From NCBI RefSeq assembly GCF_963678635.1, contig NC_087069.1:9941206-10005205 (forward strand): a stretch of 64,000 bases of DNA. The letters are read 5' to 3'. The position numbers were made by a program, and so were the translations under genes. Shown piece by piece: positions 20,938-32,350 of this stretch. This stretch comes from Symsagittifera roscoffensis (lineage: Eukaryota > Xenacoelomorpha > Acoela > Convolutidae). How positions within the stretch are numbered: position 1 is the first letter of the stretch; each line of letters opens with the position of its first letter. Under the pieces are notes generated by a model that was given only the letters and a program-made list of their open reading frames with translations, searched no databases and was not told the DNA's origin.

Positions 20938-21372
20938 TCTATTCTTTCAAGTTCGATTCGGTTTTGATTCCAAGATTTGACTCAAGTGAGCAATTAAACG
21001 ATCAATCAGGATCTAGAAAAGAGGTCACAAATATCACACTTGTCAGTTACACCTTAACATATATCGTTAAAATTTGCTTAAAAACAGTTCAGATAAAAAG
21101 ATATTTTATGCTAAAATTTATTATAATCAATTGGTCTCTAAAATTTTGGAATTCGACCTAAGATTGGACAGTCCAAACTTTGGATCTATTCCTAAGATCG
21201 TCATTCAGTTGTCCATGGTCACTAACCCCTTCTTACCCACGATCTTAATAACCTAACACATAACATAACATAACATAATATAACACACATATCACATATT
21301 ACATACAACTTAGTCTTTGGCCTAACACCCTCTCGCACGTCACTCAGCCTATAAGTAATATTTCTTATGTAA
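20938..21372 (-). promoter_or_regulatory. Spacer between the two retrotransposon coding regions
   Basis: A 435-bp AT-rich stretch between the GC-richer coding regions, with a short ACATA/ATAAC run at about 21256-21280. No reading frame fits. It is a plausible place for a second promoter or for a splice acceptor serving the downstream coding region. I see no element that decides between these. Confidence 0.4.
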
Positions 21373-21666
21373 TTATACTTGTATATTAGTATCAGAGAAT
21401 ATCACGTGTACAAGCGCGTTCAATTCCCGAGGATGCAGTCGTCCTCTGTTTGGATCGTACACTGGAAGCGAGAGTTCCTTCACGTCCATTTCCACGAGGA
21501 AGTCCCTCAGCCTCGTCAAGGACAAGACTAGGTTCTCTGGGTCCACGTGCTGCTTCTCCGTCGCCCTCGTCACCAAGAAGCATAGGTATTTTCCCGGTAT
21601 CTGCGACGCTGCCGGAGGTAAGGCTGCTACGCCCCCTACTCCTGGTCGTTGCTTCCACAGGAACAC
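21373..21666 (-). pseudogene. Gag-Pol tail: macro-like domain, C-terminal half
   Basis: The same frame as the integrase segment continues past a TAA at 21679-21681. Visible macro-domain features are LCFLVTR (central strand), ENLVLSLTRLRDFLVEMDV (helix), ELSLPVYDPNRGRL (the conserved strand and loop near the ADP-ribose site) and LVHVIFSDTNIQV (last helix and strand). The N-terminal half lies before the stop, at the end of 21679-23277. Macro domains bind or remove ADP-ribose. A role in countering host ADP-ribosylation or processing ADP-ribose derivatives is inference. Confidence 0.65.
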
Positions 21667-21678
21667 TATGTTTTTATA

Positions 21679-23277
21679 TTATCTCTTAAAATTTGCCGCT
21701 AACGCTGTCCTTAAACTCATGTCTGCTGTGATTGCTATCGCACATGTTCTGTTTGTGAGTATGAAATCACTGTCTGTTAGTATTATGTTACTTGAATATT
21801 CATTTGCTAAGTTAAAATATGACTCAACTACCCTGCCTATGTCAGGTTTCTTAGGTTGTTCGCCTGTTTCTGCTTCTAAGTCTCCTGTTTCTCTTGCTAT
21901 TCTAAATTTTTTTATTATCAAGTTTTCAGTGTGGGTAAGTCCTACCCCCACTCCCCGGACAAAAATATCCATCGACGTCCTCGTCGATCGCATACCGGGT
22001 ATCAAGTCGAGGTTAGAAGCTGGAATGAGTAGTCGTCCTTCCTGGGCAGCCCAGGAAGGATCATCTCGTTCGGTCTTGATGTATTTCATGCTTTCACGAT
22101 CTACGTCTTGAATCGTGACGGTGGTCTCCTCAGGATCCGAGATCGTTTCATTCAGCCACTCTAAGACACGCAGGTTCGTCAAGTCTTGTTCATATGACTG
22201 CTGTTGCTCGTCGTCGAATTCTACCTCGGGTTTCGACCAGTCGTCAACCCACTCATCGTCGTGATCATCGACTATGTCAATGTCTTGTGACACAGTTATT
22301 TCCTCTAGACCCACTACCTCCTCCACTATCTTCTTCAGATCTATTCTATCCACTACAAAGTCGTCACCGTAAGGATTGTATTTCTTTCCTGGTCTCGTCC
22401 CGTCCTTCTGACGAGTCTGTATCGTGAACGGAAGATCCGGTTCCAAGTTCTTGGGAACTTCTGTCTGTTCGGGATCCTGCCAATCTTCCTCTGCGTAGGG
22501 TAAGGTTTCATCGTCCGCTTCGATCTCCTCGTTTGGATCCAGGTCCAGTGGTGTATCCGTACCTTCCTCTACGACTTCGTTTCCATCGTTCTTCTCCCTG
22601 GTGCCCTTTTCATTGACCTCACAAGCAGGATTCATCATTAGATAATCCCCCTCTTCCATGTCTGCAGGTATACACCAGTCTTCTGTCGATGGATTGTGTG
22701 GTTTGATGTTCTCGTAGTGGGCGGCTCGGCCAGCACTCAGTCTATAAAAGCGTCCCTCCTGGTGCACCTCTGTAATCATGAAGGGTCCCCTCCATTTTTT
22801 TAGAAGCTTTTTCGTCCCTTTCGGTGGTATAACGTTCTGAAATACCCATACGTAGTCTCCCACCGAGTAAGCCTTTGCACCAGCTGCTTTCTTGTCGAAT
22901 CTTTTCCTCTGCCTTGCCTGTGCTTGCAGAGTATTTCGTCTACACAAATCGTTCAACTCCTGTTGGTATCTGATCACATCCCTCACGTAGACCTGTGGGG
23001 ACGTTTTCTTTCCCTCATACTCTGGGTAGAAGAAGGTTAAGGGTAAGGACTTTTCGTGTCCAGTTAGCATCATGTGTGGACTGACTCCGGTGGTGGAGTG
23101 TTGCGTGCTGTTATATGCTCCCATCACCTGTGGAAGGTATCTGTCCCAATCGGTCATGCACCTGGAACAATATACTCTCAGCATCGAAACTAACGTCCTA
23201 ATCTGTCTTTCCACTAAGCCATTCGTCTGAGGGTGGTATGTCGTGGAGTGAGCCTGAGCGACCTGTGAGCGTCTCAT
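21679..23277 (-). pseudogene. Gag-Pol: integrase C-terminal half, acidic linker, start of macro-like domain
   Basis: Starts just after the second catalytic aspartate region and carries the DDE glutamate at residue 23 (HPQTNGLVERQIR). A GPY/F-type C-terminal module follows (DYVWVFQNV ... KKWRGPFMITEV, about residues 155-180), typical of Ty3/gypsy integrases. After about residue 230 a long acidic linker runs to about 480. The end (TCAIAITADMSLRTALAANFKR) looks like the N-terminal core of a macro domain. A TAA at 21679 cuts it, and the same frame continues beyond. The integrase inserts the cDNA into host chromosomes. Confidence 0.85.
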
Positions 23278-23322
23278 AAGCTCTTTCGTAAGCTCTCCTA
23301 CGAAAGCTGTTCCATTATCCGA

Positions 23323-23991
23323 TTAAAACGTCATCGGACAACCATGACTTGCTATCCACGTATTGATCAGGTGGTCGCATGTCTCTTCCGCCGAGGCAGT
23401 TATGCAGGGCACGGCCTCTGCATACTTCGTAAAATGATCTATCATGACCAGCACCTGATTATAACCATTGTCTGTCATGCATATCTTTTGGTGATCTATC
23501 TGCACCATCTCGTTGAATTCAGACGACTCGGTCGGTTGTAAAGGAAATCGCAACTTCCTTGGATCCTTGACCTGTTGGCATGACAGACATGCTGTTACCC
23601 ACTTCTCGCATGCCTTTTTCATTCCAGGCCACTCAAAGCGCTTCAGGATCCTCTGATATACTTTGTCGATCCCCTGATGGCCCATCTGATCATGTGACCT
23701 GAACAATAGCTCTGTCTGATAGAGTTGCGGTAACACTATCGCGTTATACTTGTATAGGACTCTGTCTTCCTCCCTTCTATTGCAAGCCACAATCCCGTCC
23801 TTGTTCAAATATAACCTCCATTCCCTCTGCATGAAGTATTGTCTCAGGATGCGATAAATATCTTCCTCGAGGTCCCCTTTATCCGGAGAACCATTCTCGA
23901 TCCACCTTTTCAGGTTGCTTGTCATGCGATCATTTCTCTGCGCCCTTAGAAAATCCGAGAGTCTGTATCTCGCTTTTAAGTAGGTCTTCAT
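23323..23991 (-). pseudogene. Gag-Pol: integrase zinc-binding domain and first catalytic Asp
   Basis: Contains an HHCC zinc-binding domain (H100, H105, C135, C138; SHDQMGHQG ... ACLSCQQ) and the first catalytic aspartate at about residue 166 (MVQIDHQ). The frame ends in TAA at 23323-23325, directly before SDNGTAF, which holds the second aspartate and is in the same frame. A single point mutation therefore separates the integrase halves. Ty3/gypsy type by order and motifs. Confidence 0.88.
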
Positions 23992-24668
23992 GACCTCATC
24001 TGACTATTCAGCTCATTAGGCTGGTGTGTGTCTTCTTCCATCTTAACGCACCAAATCTTCGCCAACGGCTGGGTTTCATGTTTAAACGGCTGAAGATCAG
24101 TCCTGACTACCTCTTTCTGCGGCAACAGACTTATCGAACGTTTCGATACCGCTATTGTCTCCAAGTCATCCGCTGCGTTGTCAAAGACTCTTTCGCTTGG
24201 TATAATGTAGCGATCGCTGTCAGGATCCTGGTACACCTCTCTGTCCAGATCCCTTGCCCGAGTTTCCACTAGTAGTGTGTGGATCGCTAGTTCGGACAGT
24301 TCTGATCCCGAGCTCGAGTTCCTGTCTGAATAGGTATCCATTCCTGAGTTCCGGGAATAGTCATCCGTTGAAGAGTTTGTGCTGGAGACTGCACGCTCCT
24401 CCAGATCATGTCTGTGCCTTCTTCGCATCCATCTGAACTCCCCGGAAAAAACCTTGTTCTCTAGGTCCTGTTTCTCATCAGGAATTTTTTCGTCTATCTC
24501 AGACTCCCCGGACAAACTTTCATGTTCCGGGTGTTGATCTTGTGCTCGCTGGTTCATCTCATCATTCGTCTCCCCGGACATATAATCTTGCAGCAGATTT
24601 TGTTCTAACTTTTCACCTTCTTTATTCCGGTCCACAAAGGTGACGGTTTTCTTTCGCTTGCTGCTCAT
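23988..24668 (-). pseudogene. Gag-Pol: acidic linker between RNase H and integrase
   Basis: 226 codons rich in E, D, S and R, with no globular motif. It includes serine runs (AVSSTNSSTDDYSRNSGMD) and SGE-type repeats (SGETNDE, SGESEID). It sits between the RNase H tail and the integrase zinc domain and is shifted in frame relative to both. Probably a flexible linker in the polyprotein. No enzymatic role is visible. Confidence 0.6.
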
Positions 24669-24697
24669 CTGTTCTTTCTGTCCGTAAGAAGGATTAT

Positions 24698-26356
24698 TTA
24701 AAATCTTGAGGATACTAGTTGCTGAACTATTGTCCTACAATCCCTCTCGTTCTCTGCGTGCTGTCGTCTGGACGGCATGATCTTCACATTTTCACTGACT
24801 GTTAGCGATGCCACTGCTGCTGTCCACTCGGGGTCATCTCTGGTCACTTCTCTTTCTAACAATCCACCCAGCATCCGCATCACTTGCGTTGTGACCTGCA
24901 CCGTTTTATCCAATAATGAGAGGCTGTTTATGTTCATGCGAGAGAGTTCTTGCTGGACCAGATTCGAGCGCAGCAGCAGATCCAAGGGTACCGGGTCCTC
25001 CTTGGATAGGATCTTTATCTCGGCTGCTTTCTCTACAGGCAACTCAGGATGCCCTGGAGTTGGATGTCCAGATTTATCCAACCATCTCGTTAAGGGAAGC
25101 GCTTCATAAGTTTCTTTGTCTAGAAACAAGAATCCCTCCTTTATTTCCGCCTGATTGGCCTGCTGCTGCTCCAATCTTTCATAGAACTCAGTTTTCTTGC
25201 TGAGGCTGTCAGCATTCTGGTGTTTATCACGCATCCTATGTTCGATTATCATATGGTAGCCATCCAATCTTACTATCCATCTACCAATATAACTCTGATC
25301 CATCGAGTAGGTCTTCAACCAGGATAACGCTCTGTTGTCCACGCGTAACTTGAAGGGAGCGCTCCCCAAGTATGCACGGTACTTTTCCACGAAGGTGGCT
25401 ACTGCAAACATTTCTGCCTTTGATGCGCCGTATTTCAACTCTGTGTCACTCAAGACCTTGCTGCCGTATGCAATGGGACGGAGAACTGTTCTTCCGTTCC
25501 ATTCTTGCTCTTGATGCAAGATTCCTGAGATGGCCACTACCGATGCGTCTGTGTCAAAAACATACATGCCCTTTTCTGTAGGCATGCCTAGCACTGGCGC
25601 TTCGCACAGTTCCCGCTTTATGTTCTCGAAAGCAACCTGTGCCTCATCGTTCCATTCGAACTTTTTCCCTTTGTTGCGCATCAGCTTCTGCATCGGATAC
25701 ACCTTGTCCGCATATCCTTTTATGAATTCCCGGTAGTAATTGGCAAACCCTAGGAAGCTCAGGAGCTGTGTGTCCGTTCTGGGAGCTTTCCATGTCAACA
25801 CTGCTTCCACTGCTTCCGGGTCCGGCCTCACACCATGCCTATCCACCATTCTTCCCAGGTACTTTATCGAATCCCTAAGGATTTCACATTTCGATGGTTT
25901 GCACTTCAATCCTGCTCTTTTCATGCATCCAAAGACCTCATCGAGCCTATCAATGTGGTATTCCAGGGTCGGTGTCGCTATGACTACGTCATCCACGTAA
26001 CACATCACAAGATTCCCGTACTTCTTGGTCACTCTGGTCAAAGACTGAGCCATCAGTCTTTGAAAAGTGGCCGTTGCGTTGCACAAGCCGAAGGGCATCC
26101 TCTTCCACTGGTACAACCCCAACTCACACGCAAATTCGGTCTTTTCTCTATCCTTCTTCCGCAGAGGGACCTGCCAGAAGGCAGAACCTAAGTCCAATGT
26201 GGTGAAAAACTTGGCATCACCAAGCTTAGATAGGCTCTCGTCTATTCGCGGTATCGGGTACGCATCTTTTATCGTTACCGCGTTCAAGTAACGAAAGTCG
26301 CAACAAAATCTAAGCTGCCCCCTTTCTTTTTCGCCATTACTACCCCGCAAGCGCAT
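24698..26356 (-). pseudogene. Gag-Pol: reverse transcriptase and RNase H
   Basis: The RT core includes LRFCCDFRYLN, TTLDLGSAFWQ (Asp 55), MPFGLCNATATFQ and the catalytic YVDD at 120-123. Connection and RNase H follow, with a DEDD set at about D268/D270, E315, D340 and D383 (FDTDAS, SKAEMF, LRVDNRALS, NADSLS). The order and motifs are those of Ty3/gypsy elements. The 5' part of RT lies in an overlapping frame (26284-26625), so one shift near 26320 breaks the enzyme. The C-terminal 150 residues form a linker without a motif. Confidence 0.92.
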
Positions 26357-26625
26357 GGCGATTTCGAGGGTTCTATCATGTCGTATTCAAGCAACATTTC
26401 TATTTCCGCTCGACACGCTTCCGATTTTTGTGGCGTCATTCGCCTTGCGCCTTCCCTATGGGGAACGGCGCCCTCTTCTAGTTCGAGTTCGTGTTCGACG
26501 ATATTACAGCAACCGATATCCGCCTTATGTTTTGAAAATACATCTGCGTTCCGATTTAGGAGGTCCCGTAATTTTTCGAAATCTCCCTCACCTATTTTCC
26601 CTTTTAAATGTTCTATCTCTGGCAA
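26284..26625 (-). pseudogene. Gag-Pol: N-terminal part of reverse transcriptase
   Basis: Contains the region before the RT palm: LRDLLNRNADVFSKHKADIG, then VEHELELEEGAVPHREGARRM, EIEMLLEYDMIEPSKSP and VVMAKKKGG, the usual lead-in of Ty3/gypsy RTs. After KKKGG the frame diverges from the RT at 24698-26356, so the last ten or so residues are out of frame. At its 5' end it overlaps the protease segment in a third frame. Confidence 0.85.
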
Positions 26626-27367
26626 AACCGGTTTGTTTTACCGATAAGCCGTCGTCCGTTTCGGATTTCATTGAAAACAATTTATGAATAGATTTTAATT
26701 CATTAATCCTCTTTAAAATTTTATCTTTATTGGCATGATAAGGACAGTCTTTCACACTATGTTTCTTCAAGTTTTGTGTCTCCTCATAGTCGGTCCTCAT
26801 CGGCAAAGCGTAGCCAAGCTTCTTTCCACGCTGGATTGAAACCGTGGTGTCCAGTGTGTTCAACAACACACTGACACTCAGTCCGTTTCGCGTTACCGAG
26901 AAGCTCCGGCCTAAAATCACCGAACTCTGACTATTTGGATTCGGTACTAAGCAAACCTGTTTACTATCACTTAACGAATTTAAATTTCTCATTCTAAAAA
27001 TTGCTACCACAGCTTGTCCTGGTTGTAGTTTTACTTTTTTATCCAAAAAAATTGGTATCTTGTTTTCGTCTGTTATTATCCTTTTAATTGGTCTCTTAAC
27101 ATACTTCCGGTCCGGGTTTCTAATCCGTATCAGACCGTTGTTCAAGTCAATCATCACGTCAAAATTCCTGACAAAATTTCTGCCCAAGATGAATTGGTCG
27201 GCGTCGTCCAAATTCTCTACCACCAGGAAGCTCATCCAAAGATCCCGTCCTCCCATGTGGAGGACCGTTATCGGTGTTCTTCCGGCTACATAAATAGCTC
27301 GTCGATTGGCGGCGGCCAGTCGGAGATTCGTTGGAATTAGATCTTCCCGCATCTGCTTCATACCCAA
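26588..27367 (-). pseudogene. Gag-Pol: retropepsin C-terminal part and linker
   Basis: Carries FLVVENLDDADQFILGRNFV and NFDVMIDLNNGLIRI, the ILGR(D/N)F block that closes Ty3-type aspartic proteases. The D[ST]GA active-site block expected about 70 residues earlier is absent. Upstream sequence is in another frame and homology stops abruptly near 27,370, so an internal deletion probably removed it. A linker of about 150 residues leads to RT. As assembled, no functional protease can form. Confidence 0.78.
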
Positions 27368-28076
27368 TGTGTACTGCGTCTTGTTCCATCATGGCGTCAT
27401 GGCCTATCCTGCGGACTTTGAGTTCCTCCTCACCCAAATAGATCTGCCCCATTTGGTCATCATCTGTTATTACATAAGTCCTGGTGTAGATACTGATTCC
27501 ATCCACGTTCAGCATCACTTGATACGGCCCGTAGACCTCTAGGTAGCGTCCATGAAGTTTCTTCATGCGAGGGCCACCCGTCGTTAGTAGTGCTCGCACA
27601 GCTCTCGACTCGGTGCGTGGCTCCACCTGCCTCAGATAATCGGCATATGTGTCCAAATGCATCAAAGTGAACTCGGATGGTTCACTCAGATTTCTGATCA
27701 CCTGGTGTCCAGCCACTGAGATTATCGACTGTATCTTGCTTCCTTGCGGCACCATGCCGAACCTCTGACCGGAGATCACATTAAGTTTCATGCTCAAACT
27801 GCTTGCTGCTTTAGTTTCTTCGAACTCCGTTGCTACGAAGGTATTCAGTTGCTCCTGAAGTTTCTCATTCTCCAGTTCAAGTTTCACTTTTTGTTCGATC
27901 TCTTTCGTCACCAGTTCCTGCTGCACTCTATTTAGAGCAGCCCTCGCGGCTGCCCTATAATCGATCTTGAAGTCATCAGCCGCAGTTGCTGGTTCCGGTT
28001 CACGTGTCTCCTCTGTTACCGCTTTTCTTTGCCGCCAGCTCTTGAGGTTTATCCTCTCTGCGTGCCTCCGCTTCAC
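27159..28076 (-). pseudogene. Gag-Pol: segment between Gag and protease
   Basis: 305 codons. After about 30 residues that overlap the Gag frame comes a coiled-coil stretch (RVQQELVTKEIEQKVKLELENEKLQEQLN, about 50-80), then a beta-rich globular part (VYGPYQVMLNVDGISIYTRTYVITDDD) ending QIYLGEEELKVRRIGHD. ALLTTGG in this part recalls a protease active site but lacks the aspartate, so I do not call it catalytic. The last 65 or so residues, after about 27,370, are out of frame. Confidence 0.6.
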
Positions 28077-28758
28077 TCAAAAGGCGAGCCTTGCTGGCTT
28101 TCTCTCCTGACAAAGCTTCTTCATGTCTTGGATGCTTGATGTCTGCCACTGCATCCCAGAATTGCGGACAATCTGATTTAAAATGACCTTCCAAGTTGCA
28201 AAAGAAACACCTCGGGCCGAATTTCGCAATTACTCCTCTCATGAAATCTTCATGGTCCAATTCTGACGCATCTTCGTCCTCGAGGCTAAAGCCTATTGCT
28301 TTCATGCCTTGTTTGTAAGTTGGGCATGCTGACACATTATGGTCCGTTGAACTGCAATTGGCACAAGAGCGTCTCTTGTCTATATCTTCCCTCGGCTTGT
28401 ACCAATTGTTCCCTTGGTTTGCTGGTCCGTTGTTAAAATTGCCATAATTGTTCTTGTAGTTTCCAGATCTCGAAGGAGGTTTCAACAAAAGATACTCTTT
28501 TGACTTGAGCCTCAACTCCTCTGGTGTTGGCGCATTGGTTGATAGTGGTGTGTAATGCGTTGCTAGCATCGTTCGAAGTTCATCATTCTTCACACCATCG
28601 ATGAATTTTGAGGCTACGGCCAGGTTCATCCTTCGGTTTGACTCATCCGGTTGGCTGCGTCTTCTCAGCATTTCCAAGTCATCGAGAAACTTGTCTATCG
28701 TTTCATCTTCTCGTTGCCTCCGTTTCTCGAAGCGCATCATCGCTTGGTGCCCCTGCAC
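28000..28758 (-). pseudogene. Gag: capsid end and nucleocapsid with two CCHC knuckles
   Basis: The N-terminal 70 residues (FEKRRQREDETIDKFLDDLEML ... KFIDGVKNDELRTML) are the C-terminal helical part of a retrotransposon Gag capsid domain. Two zinc knuckles of exact CX2CX4HX4C spacing follow: C132-C145 (CANCSSTDHNVSAC) and C184-C197 (CFFCNLEGHFKSDC). They would bind the element's RNA during particle assembly. The first few residues overlap the preceding Gag segment in another frame. Confidence 0.88.
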
Positions 28759-29423
28759 CCCTGATCCGAAAGGTTTAACAATATCTCGAAGATTTTCTCA
28801 GATGTGTCACGCTGATATTGCTTCTTGGCCATGACACAGTTCAGGGCTGTCCCTTCCAAGTTGCTGGTGAGCGCACTGCATTCCTGTCTCTCCGACAAGT
28901 CCACCTCCTCGAAATGCAGCTTCATTACCTCTATCCAGGTATCAATACAGCCATCAGATTCATCTTTATAGCATCTTGGTTTCTTAAAGACTCTTCTGGA
29001 CTTCTCACTGCGTTCATTGGTTCTGGATAACCTTGTGAGGAATGTCTCCAAAGACCTGTTTAGGGGTTCAAATGCTGTGGCCATTGCCGTAGAATCCCTT
29101 GAGTGTCCCGCCTGAGTGTCCTCACCCCTCGTCAAAGGCTCTGTATGCGGTGCATCCCTGCAATCCGAATCGCCGTGAGTGTTTCCCGCTTGGCCCACAT
29201 GACTCCTCCCCGGGCTCGCATGCCCCCTGTTACCGGAATCACTTCTCCCAGTCGCATGTTTGCCTCGCGTTGGTCGTTCATTAGAAGTCTGTCTGTTCCC
29301 CGTTGAACTTGCTCTACTGTTCGGGTCCCATGTTCCATTACCCCTTGTGGCATAGCCTGATGAACTGCCCCTGCCTCTAGTGGATCCATACGTCTTCCTC
29401 TTTTGATGTTCATTGAAGTTCAC
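28737..29423 (-). pseudogene. Gag: N-terminal capsid part
   Basis: A low-complexity R/G/S-rich N-terminal half is followed from about residue 145 by KKPRCYKDESDGCIDTWIEVMKLHFEE and ALTSNLEGTALNCVMAKK, the typical retrotransposon Gag capsid pattern with a conserved tryptophan. A shift near 28,755 moves into the frame carrying the rest of the capsid and the zinc knuckles. Confidence 0.75.
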
Positions 29424-29425
29424 CC

Positions 29426-30034
29426 TCAGCTCCCTGCTGGGACCTCCCGAGTTCGGTTCTCCTTATTTCGTCCACTCTTGCTGCTTAGTAGCCCGTCCAA
29501 CCTATCCATTATAGCCTGAGTTCGCCTCTCCATCATCGCGTCTATCTTTGTGCCAAGAGTCCCAAGAGACTGCTCTTGCTGCACTCTTAACTTCTCCATA
29601 TCGTCTCTTAAGCGTAAGTCTCGCTGTTCCGCTTCTCTTGTCTTTCGCAACAAGTTCTTCGCCATATGCTCGTCCGTTCTTTCTTTCAAGCGTTTTTCGC
29701 TCCTGCCAACTTCTTGTCTATTGCGGTTTATTTCTTCCCGCAGACTTCTCTTTCAATGTGAACTGCCCTTTCTAGTTCACTCAGTCTTATGGACATCTGT
29801 TCATTTTGTTCTCCTAAACTGTCCACTATGCTGTTTAAGGCTTCTTCTAGTGTTTGCCTCTTTGCAAATCGTTGTCACCACACCAAATTTGTCCATGGTT
29901 CCAGTCTCTCTTCCGACATATGCCTCATTCTCCTGGGTCGAACTATTGAGGCTGACTTGAGACCCAAAGTCCCCTTGCTCTTCTTCGTCCTCCTCCTCCT
30001 GGGATTCACCTTCATTTCCTGCGCCCCCTCCCAT
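29426..30034 (-). pseudogene. Gag N-terminal region: two open pieces with coiled coil
   Basis: Two open stretches in one frame, 29801-30034 and 29426-29689, are separated by stop codons. The second is strongly helical and charged (NLLRKTREAEQRDLRLRDDMEKL), likely a coiled coil used for Gag multimerisation. The first is acidic with a poly-E/Q run. No domain is named. They lie between the presumed start at 30537 and the capsid part. Confidence 0.5.
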
Positions 30035-30054
30035 GGTAAATGGAAAGATGTTTC

Positions 30055-30537
30055 CTAAGGTGTTCCTCTTCTTACTGAGAACGATGATGACGTTGTTTGT
30101 TTCTCAGTTCCAGCTGCCATCATAGTGTTGTCTGTTGGAGATCCTCTAGTTGCCGCTATTTCAGTTGAGATGTCGGACAGTTCCGACATCTCCTCTCGAT
30201 CCAATGTCCCGGTGGAAGTGGCAAAATCATGGCCTTGTTCTACCGGAGTAGATTCACTCGCCAGCCTTCTGCCTCTCCCGTCCAGTCCATGTACTTCCTC
30301 GTTGTCGTTCATGGCATGGTCCGTATTGACCTCCACTTCTAACAGTTCTTTTCGCTCTTCTGAGGTCTTCTGCCTACTTGTTTCAACCATTCTGCCTGAA
30401 ACCGTCTCCCCTTTGTCGGTCCGGGCTCGTTTGATCCTATCCACAAAAGGATCGGTCATCGTTTTTCTTTGCTTTTCAGGTATGAATTTCCTAGAGCTAT
30501 TACCTCTTTTTGGTATCCTTGACTTGTCTAGACTCAT
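30055..30537 (-). pseudogene. Probable start of the Gag-Pol coding region
   Basis: 160 codons starting MSLDKSRIPKRGNSSRKF at 30537, the first long frame after the 3-kb leader. The chain is basic at the start and then acidic and serine/threonine-rich, apparently disordered, with no recognised motif. It sits where the Gag N-terminus is expected. The frame changes before the next segment. Confidence 0.5.
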
Positions 30538-31316
30538 TCTCTATCTGTCACTTCTTAATGCCTATACACTTAATTCGATTGCTAGTGATCTTATAGTTTG
30601 ACTACCAATAATAATGACACAACACAATAAATTTCACAACATTCTATAAAATAGTGACCACGAATCCTTGTATGTTATCAGAGTACAGTTTGTATATAAT
30701 TTATTCACACTAACCGATTATCGGTCGTAAGATTTGAAAGCTAGCACAATATGATGTTATCAGTCAATTTAAAAGATAGTGTACTCACTACCCAATCAAG
30801 CAAAGTTTATGTAGATTTAAAATCAAGAACAAAATTTATATATAATGACAGAATATGAATGCCTCTATGAAAACACGTATGTGTAATGTACTATTAGTCG
30901 GTCGCAGTACAATAGTCGAACTTGTCTTTTAAAGAAAAAGCTTTCCCTGCTCGGTGCTGCACCAAACAGACAAAACTTTGAAGACAGTAATTTTCTCAAG
31001 TGGACGTCTATTGCACCCACCGAGTACTGTGCTACCTATCTACCTTCGGACTGCCCGAGCTAGACCTACTAAAATCCTCAGGGCAGTCACTTTTCACAAA
31101 AACGTATTATGTTACAATCCACACCAATGAATCACGCTCTTTTTAGTTTAGACTTAGTGTCGCAAATATCCGAGTTCGGACCTGTTTTGTTTTGGTCTGG
31201 GTTTTATTGAAAGGCAAGTTACCAGTGCAGTCATTGATTCCTAGCCTGTCTGCTAATAACCTAATACCTCTCACTTTAGTCTTTCTTCCGTCTACCTAAG
31301 TCCTTTAATAAAATAA

Positions 31317-31650
31317 TACCCCTCCGGATTGGCACAAATAGGACCCTTGCGGACTAACAAAATCTAGACCCCTCCGGATTGGGACCCCTCTGAGTTAGTT
31401 AATATAAGAACCCTCCGGATTTGGACCCCTCCGAATTAGCAACTATAAGACCCCTCCGGATTCGGACCCCTCCGGTTTTGTAAAAATTTTTTTGACCCCT
31501 CCGGATTGGGAGCCCTCCGGTTTTGTAAAAGTAGCTTTTCGGAGATTTCCTTCTTTCAACCTATACCCCTCCGGATACGTTCTCCTATGCAATTTTGCTT
31601 TTTCAATTAACTAGGGAGGGTATTTACTACTTTCCTAGACCCTTCCGGAT
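31317..31650. repeat. Array of CCCCTCCGGATT motifs in the leader
   Basis: About ten copies of (G)ACCCCTCCGGATT(GG) or close variants (CCGGTTTTG, CCGAATT) lie at irregular 15-60 bp spacing within 334 bp. As RNA of the element this reads AAUCCGGAGGGGUC. The LTRs carry the related CCCTTCCGGATT (for example near 34012). Confidence 0.85.
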
Positions 31651-32216
31651 TGAAGTTAAGCCTCTTATTTGACAATTCACACTAACGGTGAAGGGTCTTA
31701 TTGCTCGCCTAACTTCGGCTCGATTAAGGTTTTTCTGTGCCTTTAGCCTTCCCTTTTTGTCTAGAACGGCCTAAAGTTACTTTATTCAACCGCTATTACC
31801 TTTTGGTAGGGGTATAAGGGCTTTTCTAAAAGAAATTTATAAAACGTGAAGGGTCTACCCTCCCAAATTGGTGAATTTGCTAAAAACAATCTCAAATAAT
31901 TTTCACGCTTACTTCTCCGAAAAACTTCTGTGCCTATCAATAAGCTCAGCTAATTTCTGATCTATTGGTACCAAGATCAACTCGATATGCCTAGTAGTTC
32001 CAAAGTTATTAACCAAAACGTCTTTTTTCTAAAGTCAAGAAATTTCTCTCTTCTAAAGTCAAGAAATTTCTCTCCGCCTAACTTTTTCCGCAAATCTGGT
32101 CCTTTCGACCTAAAAATTATTGATCCGAGCTCAGAAGGCCTATACTCTTCTAGTTCAATGCAAAAGACCCGATCTAAAACGCATTAGTTGAAAAAATTTG
32201 CGAAAAACTATGCTAC

Positions 32217-32350
32217 CTGCACCCCTCCGGATTGATGAATCCACCAAATCAAACACGTTAAGTTCGATTTCTCTGCAACCCGGAAGACTTTCGGAAAGCT
32301 GGTTTTACAATCTTTGGATTCACTAGTGGACGTTGTTCAAACAACTATTT
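32217..32350 (-). repeat. Diverged LTR-like fragment in the leader
   Basis: The sequence from CCCCTCCGGATTGATGAATC through AACCCGGAAG, about 70-80 bp, is roughly 75% similar to the LTR segment at 34012-34090 in the same orientation. It may be a relic LTR piece or a shared functional block. Confidence 0.6.

Noticed and set aside
27540-27600. ALLTTGG as a retroviral protease active site
   Set aside because: The aspartate of D[ST]G is missing and the segment sits too far from the ILGR block to form one domain.
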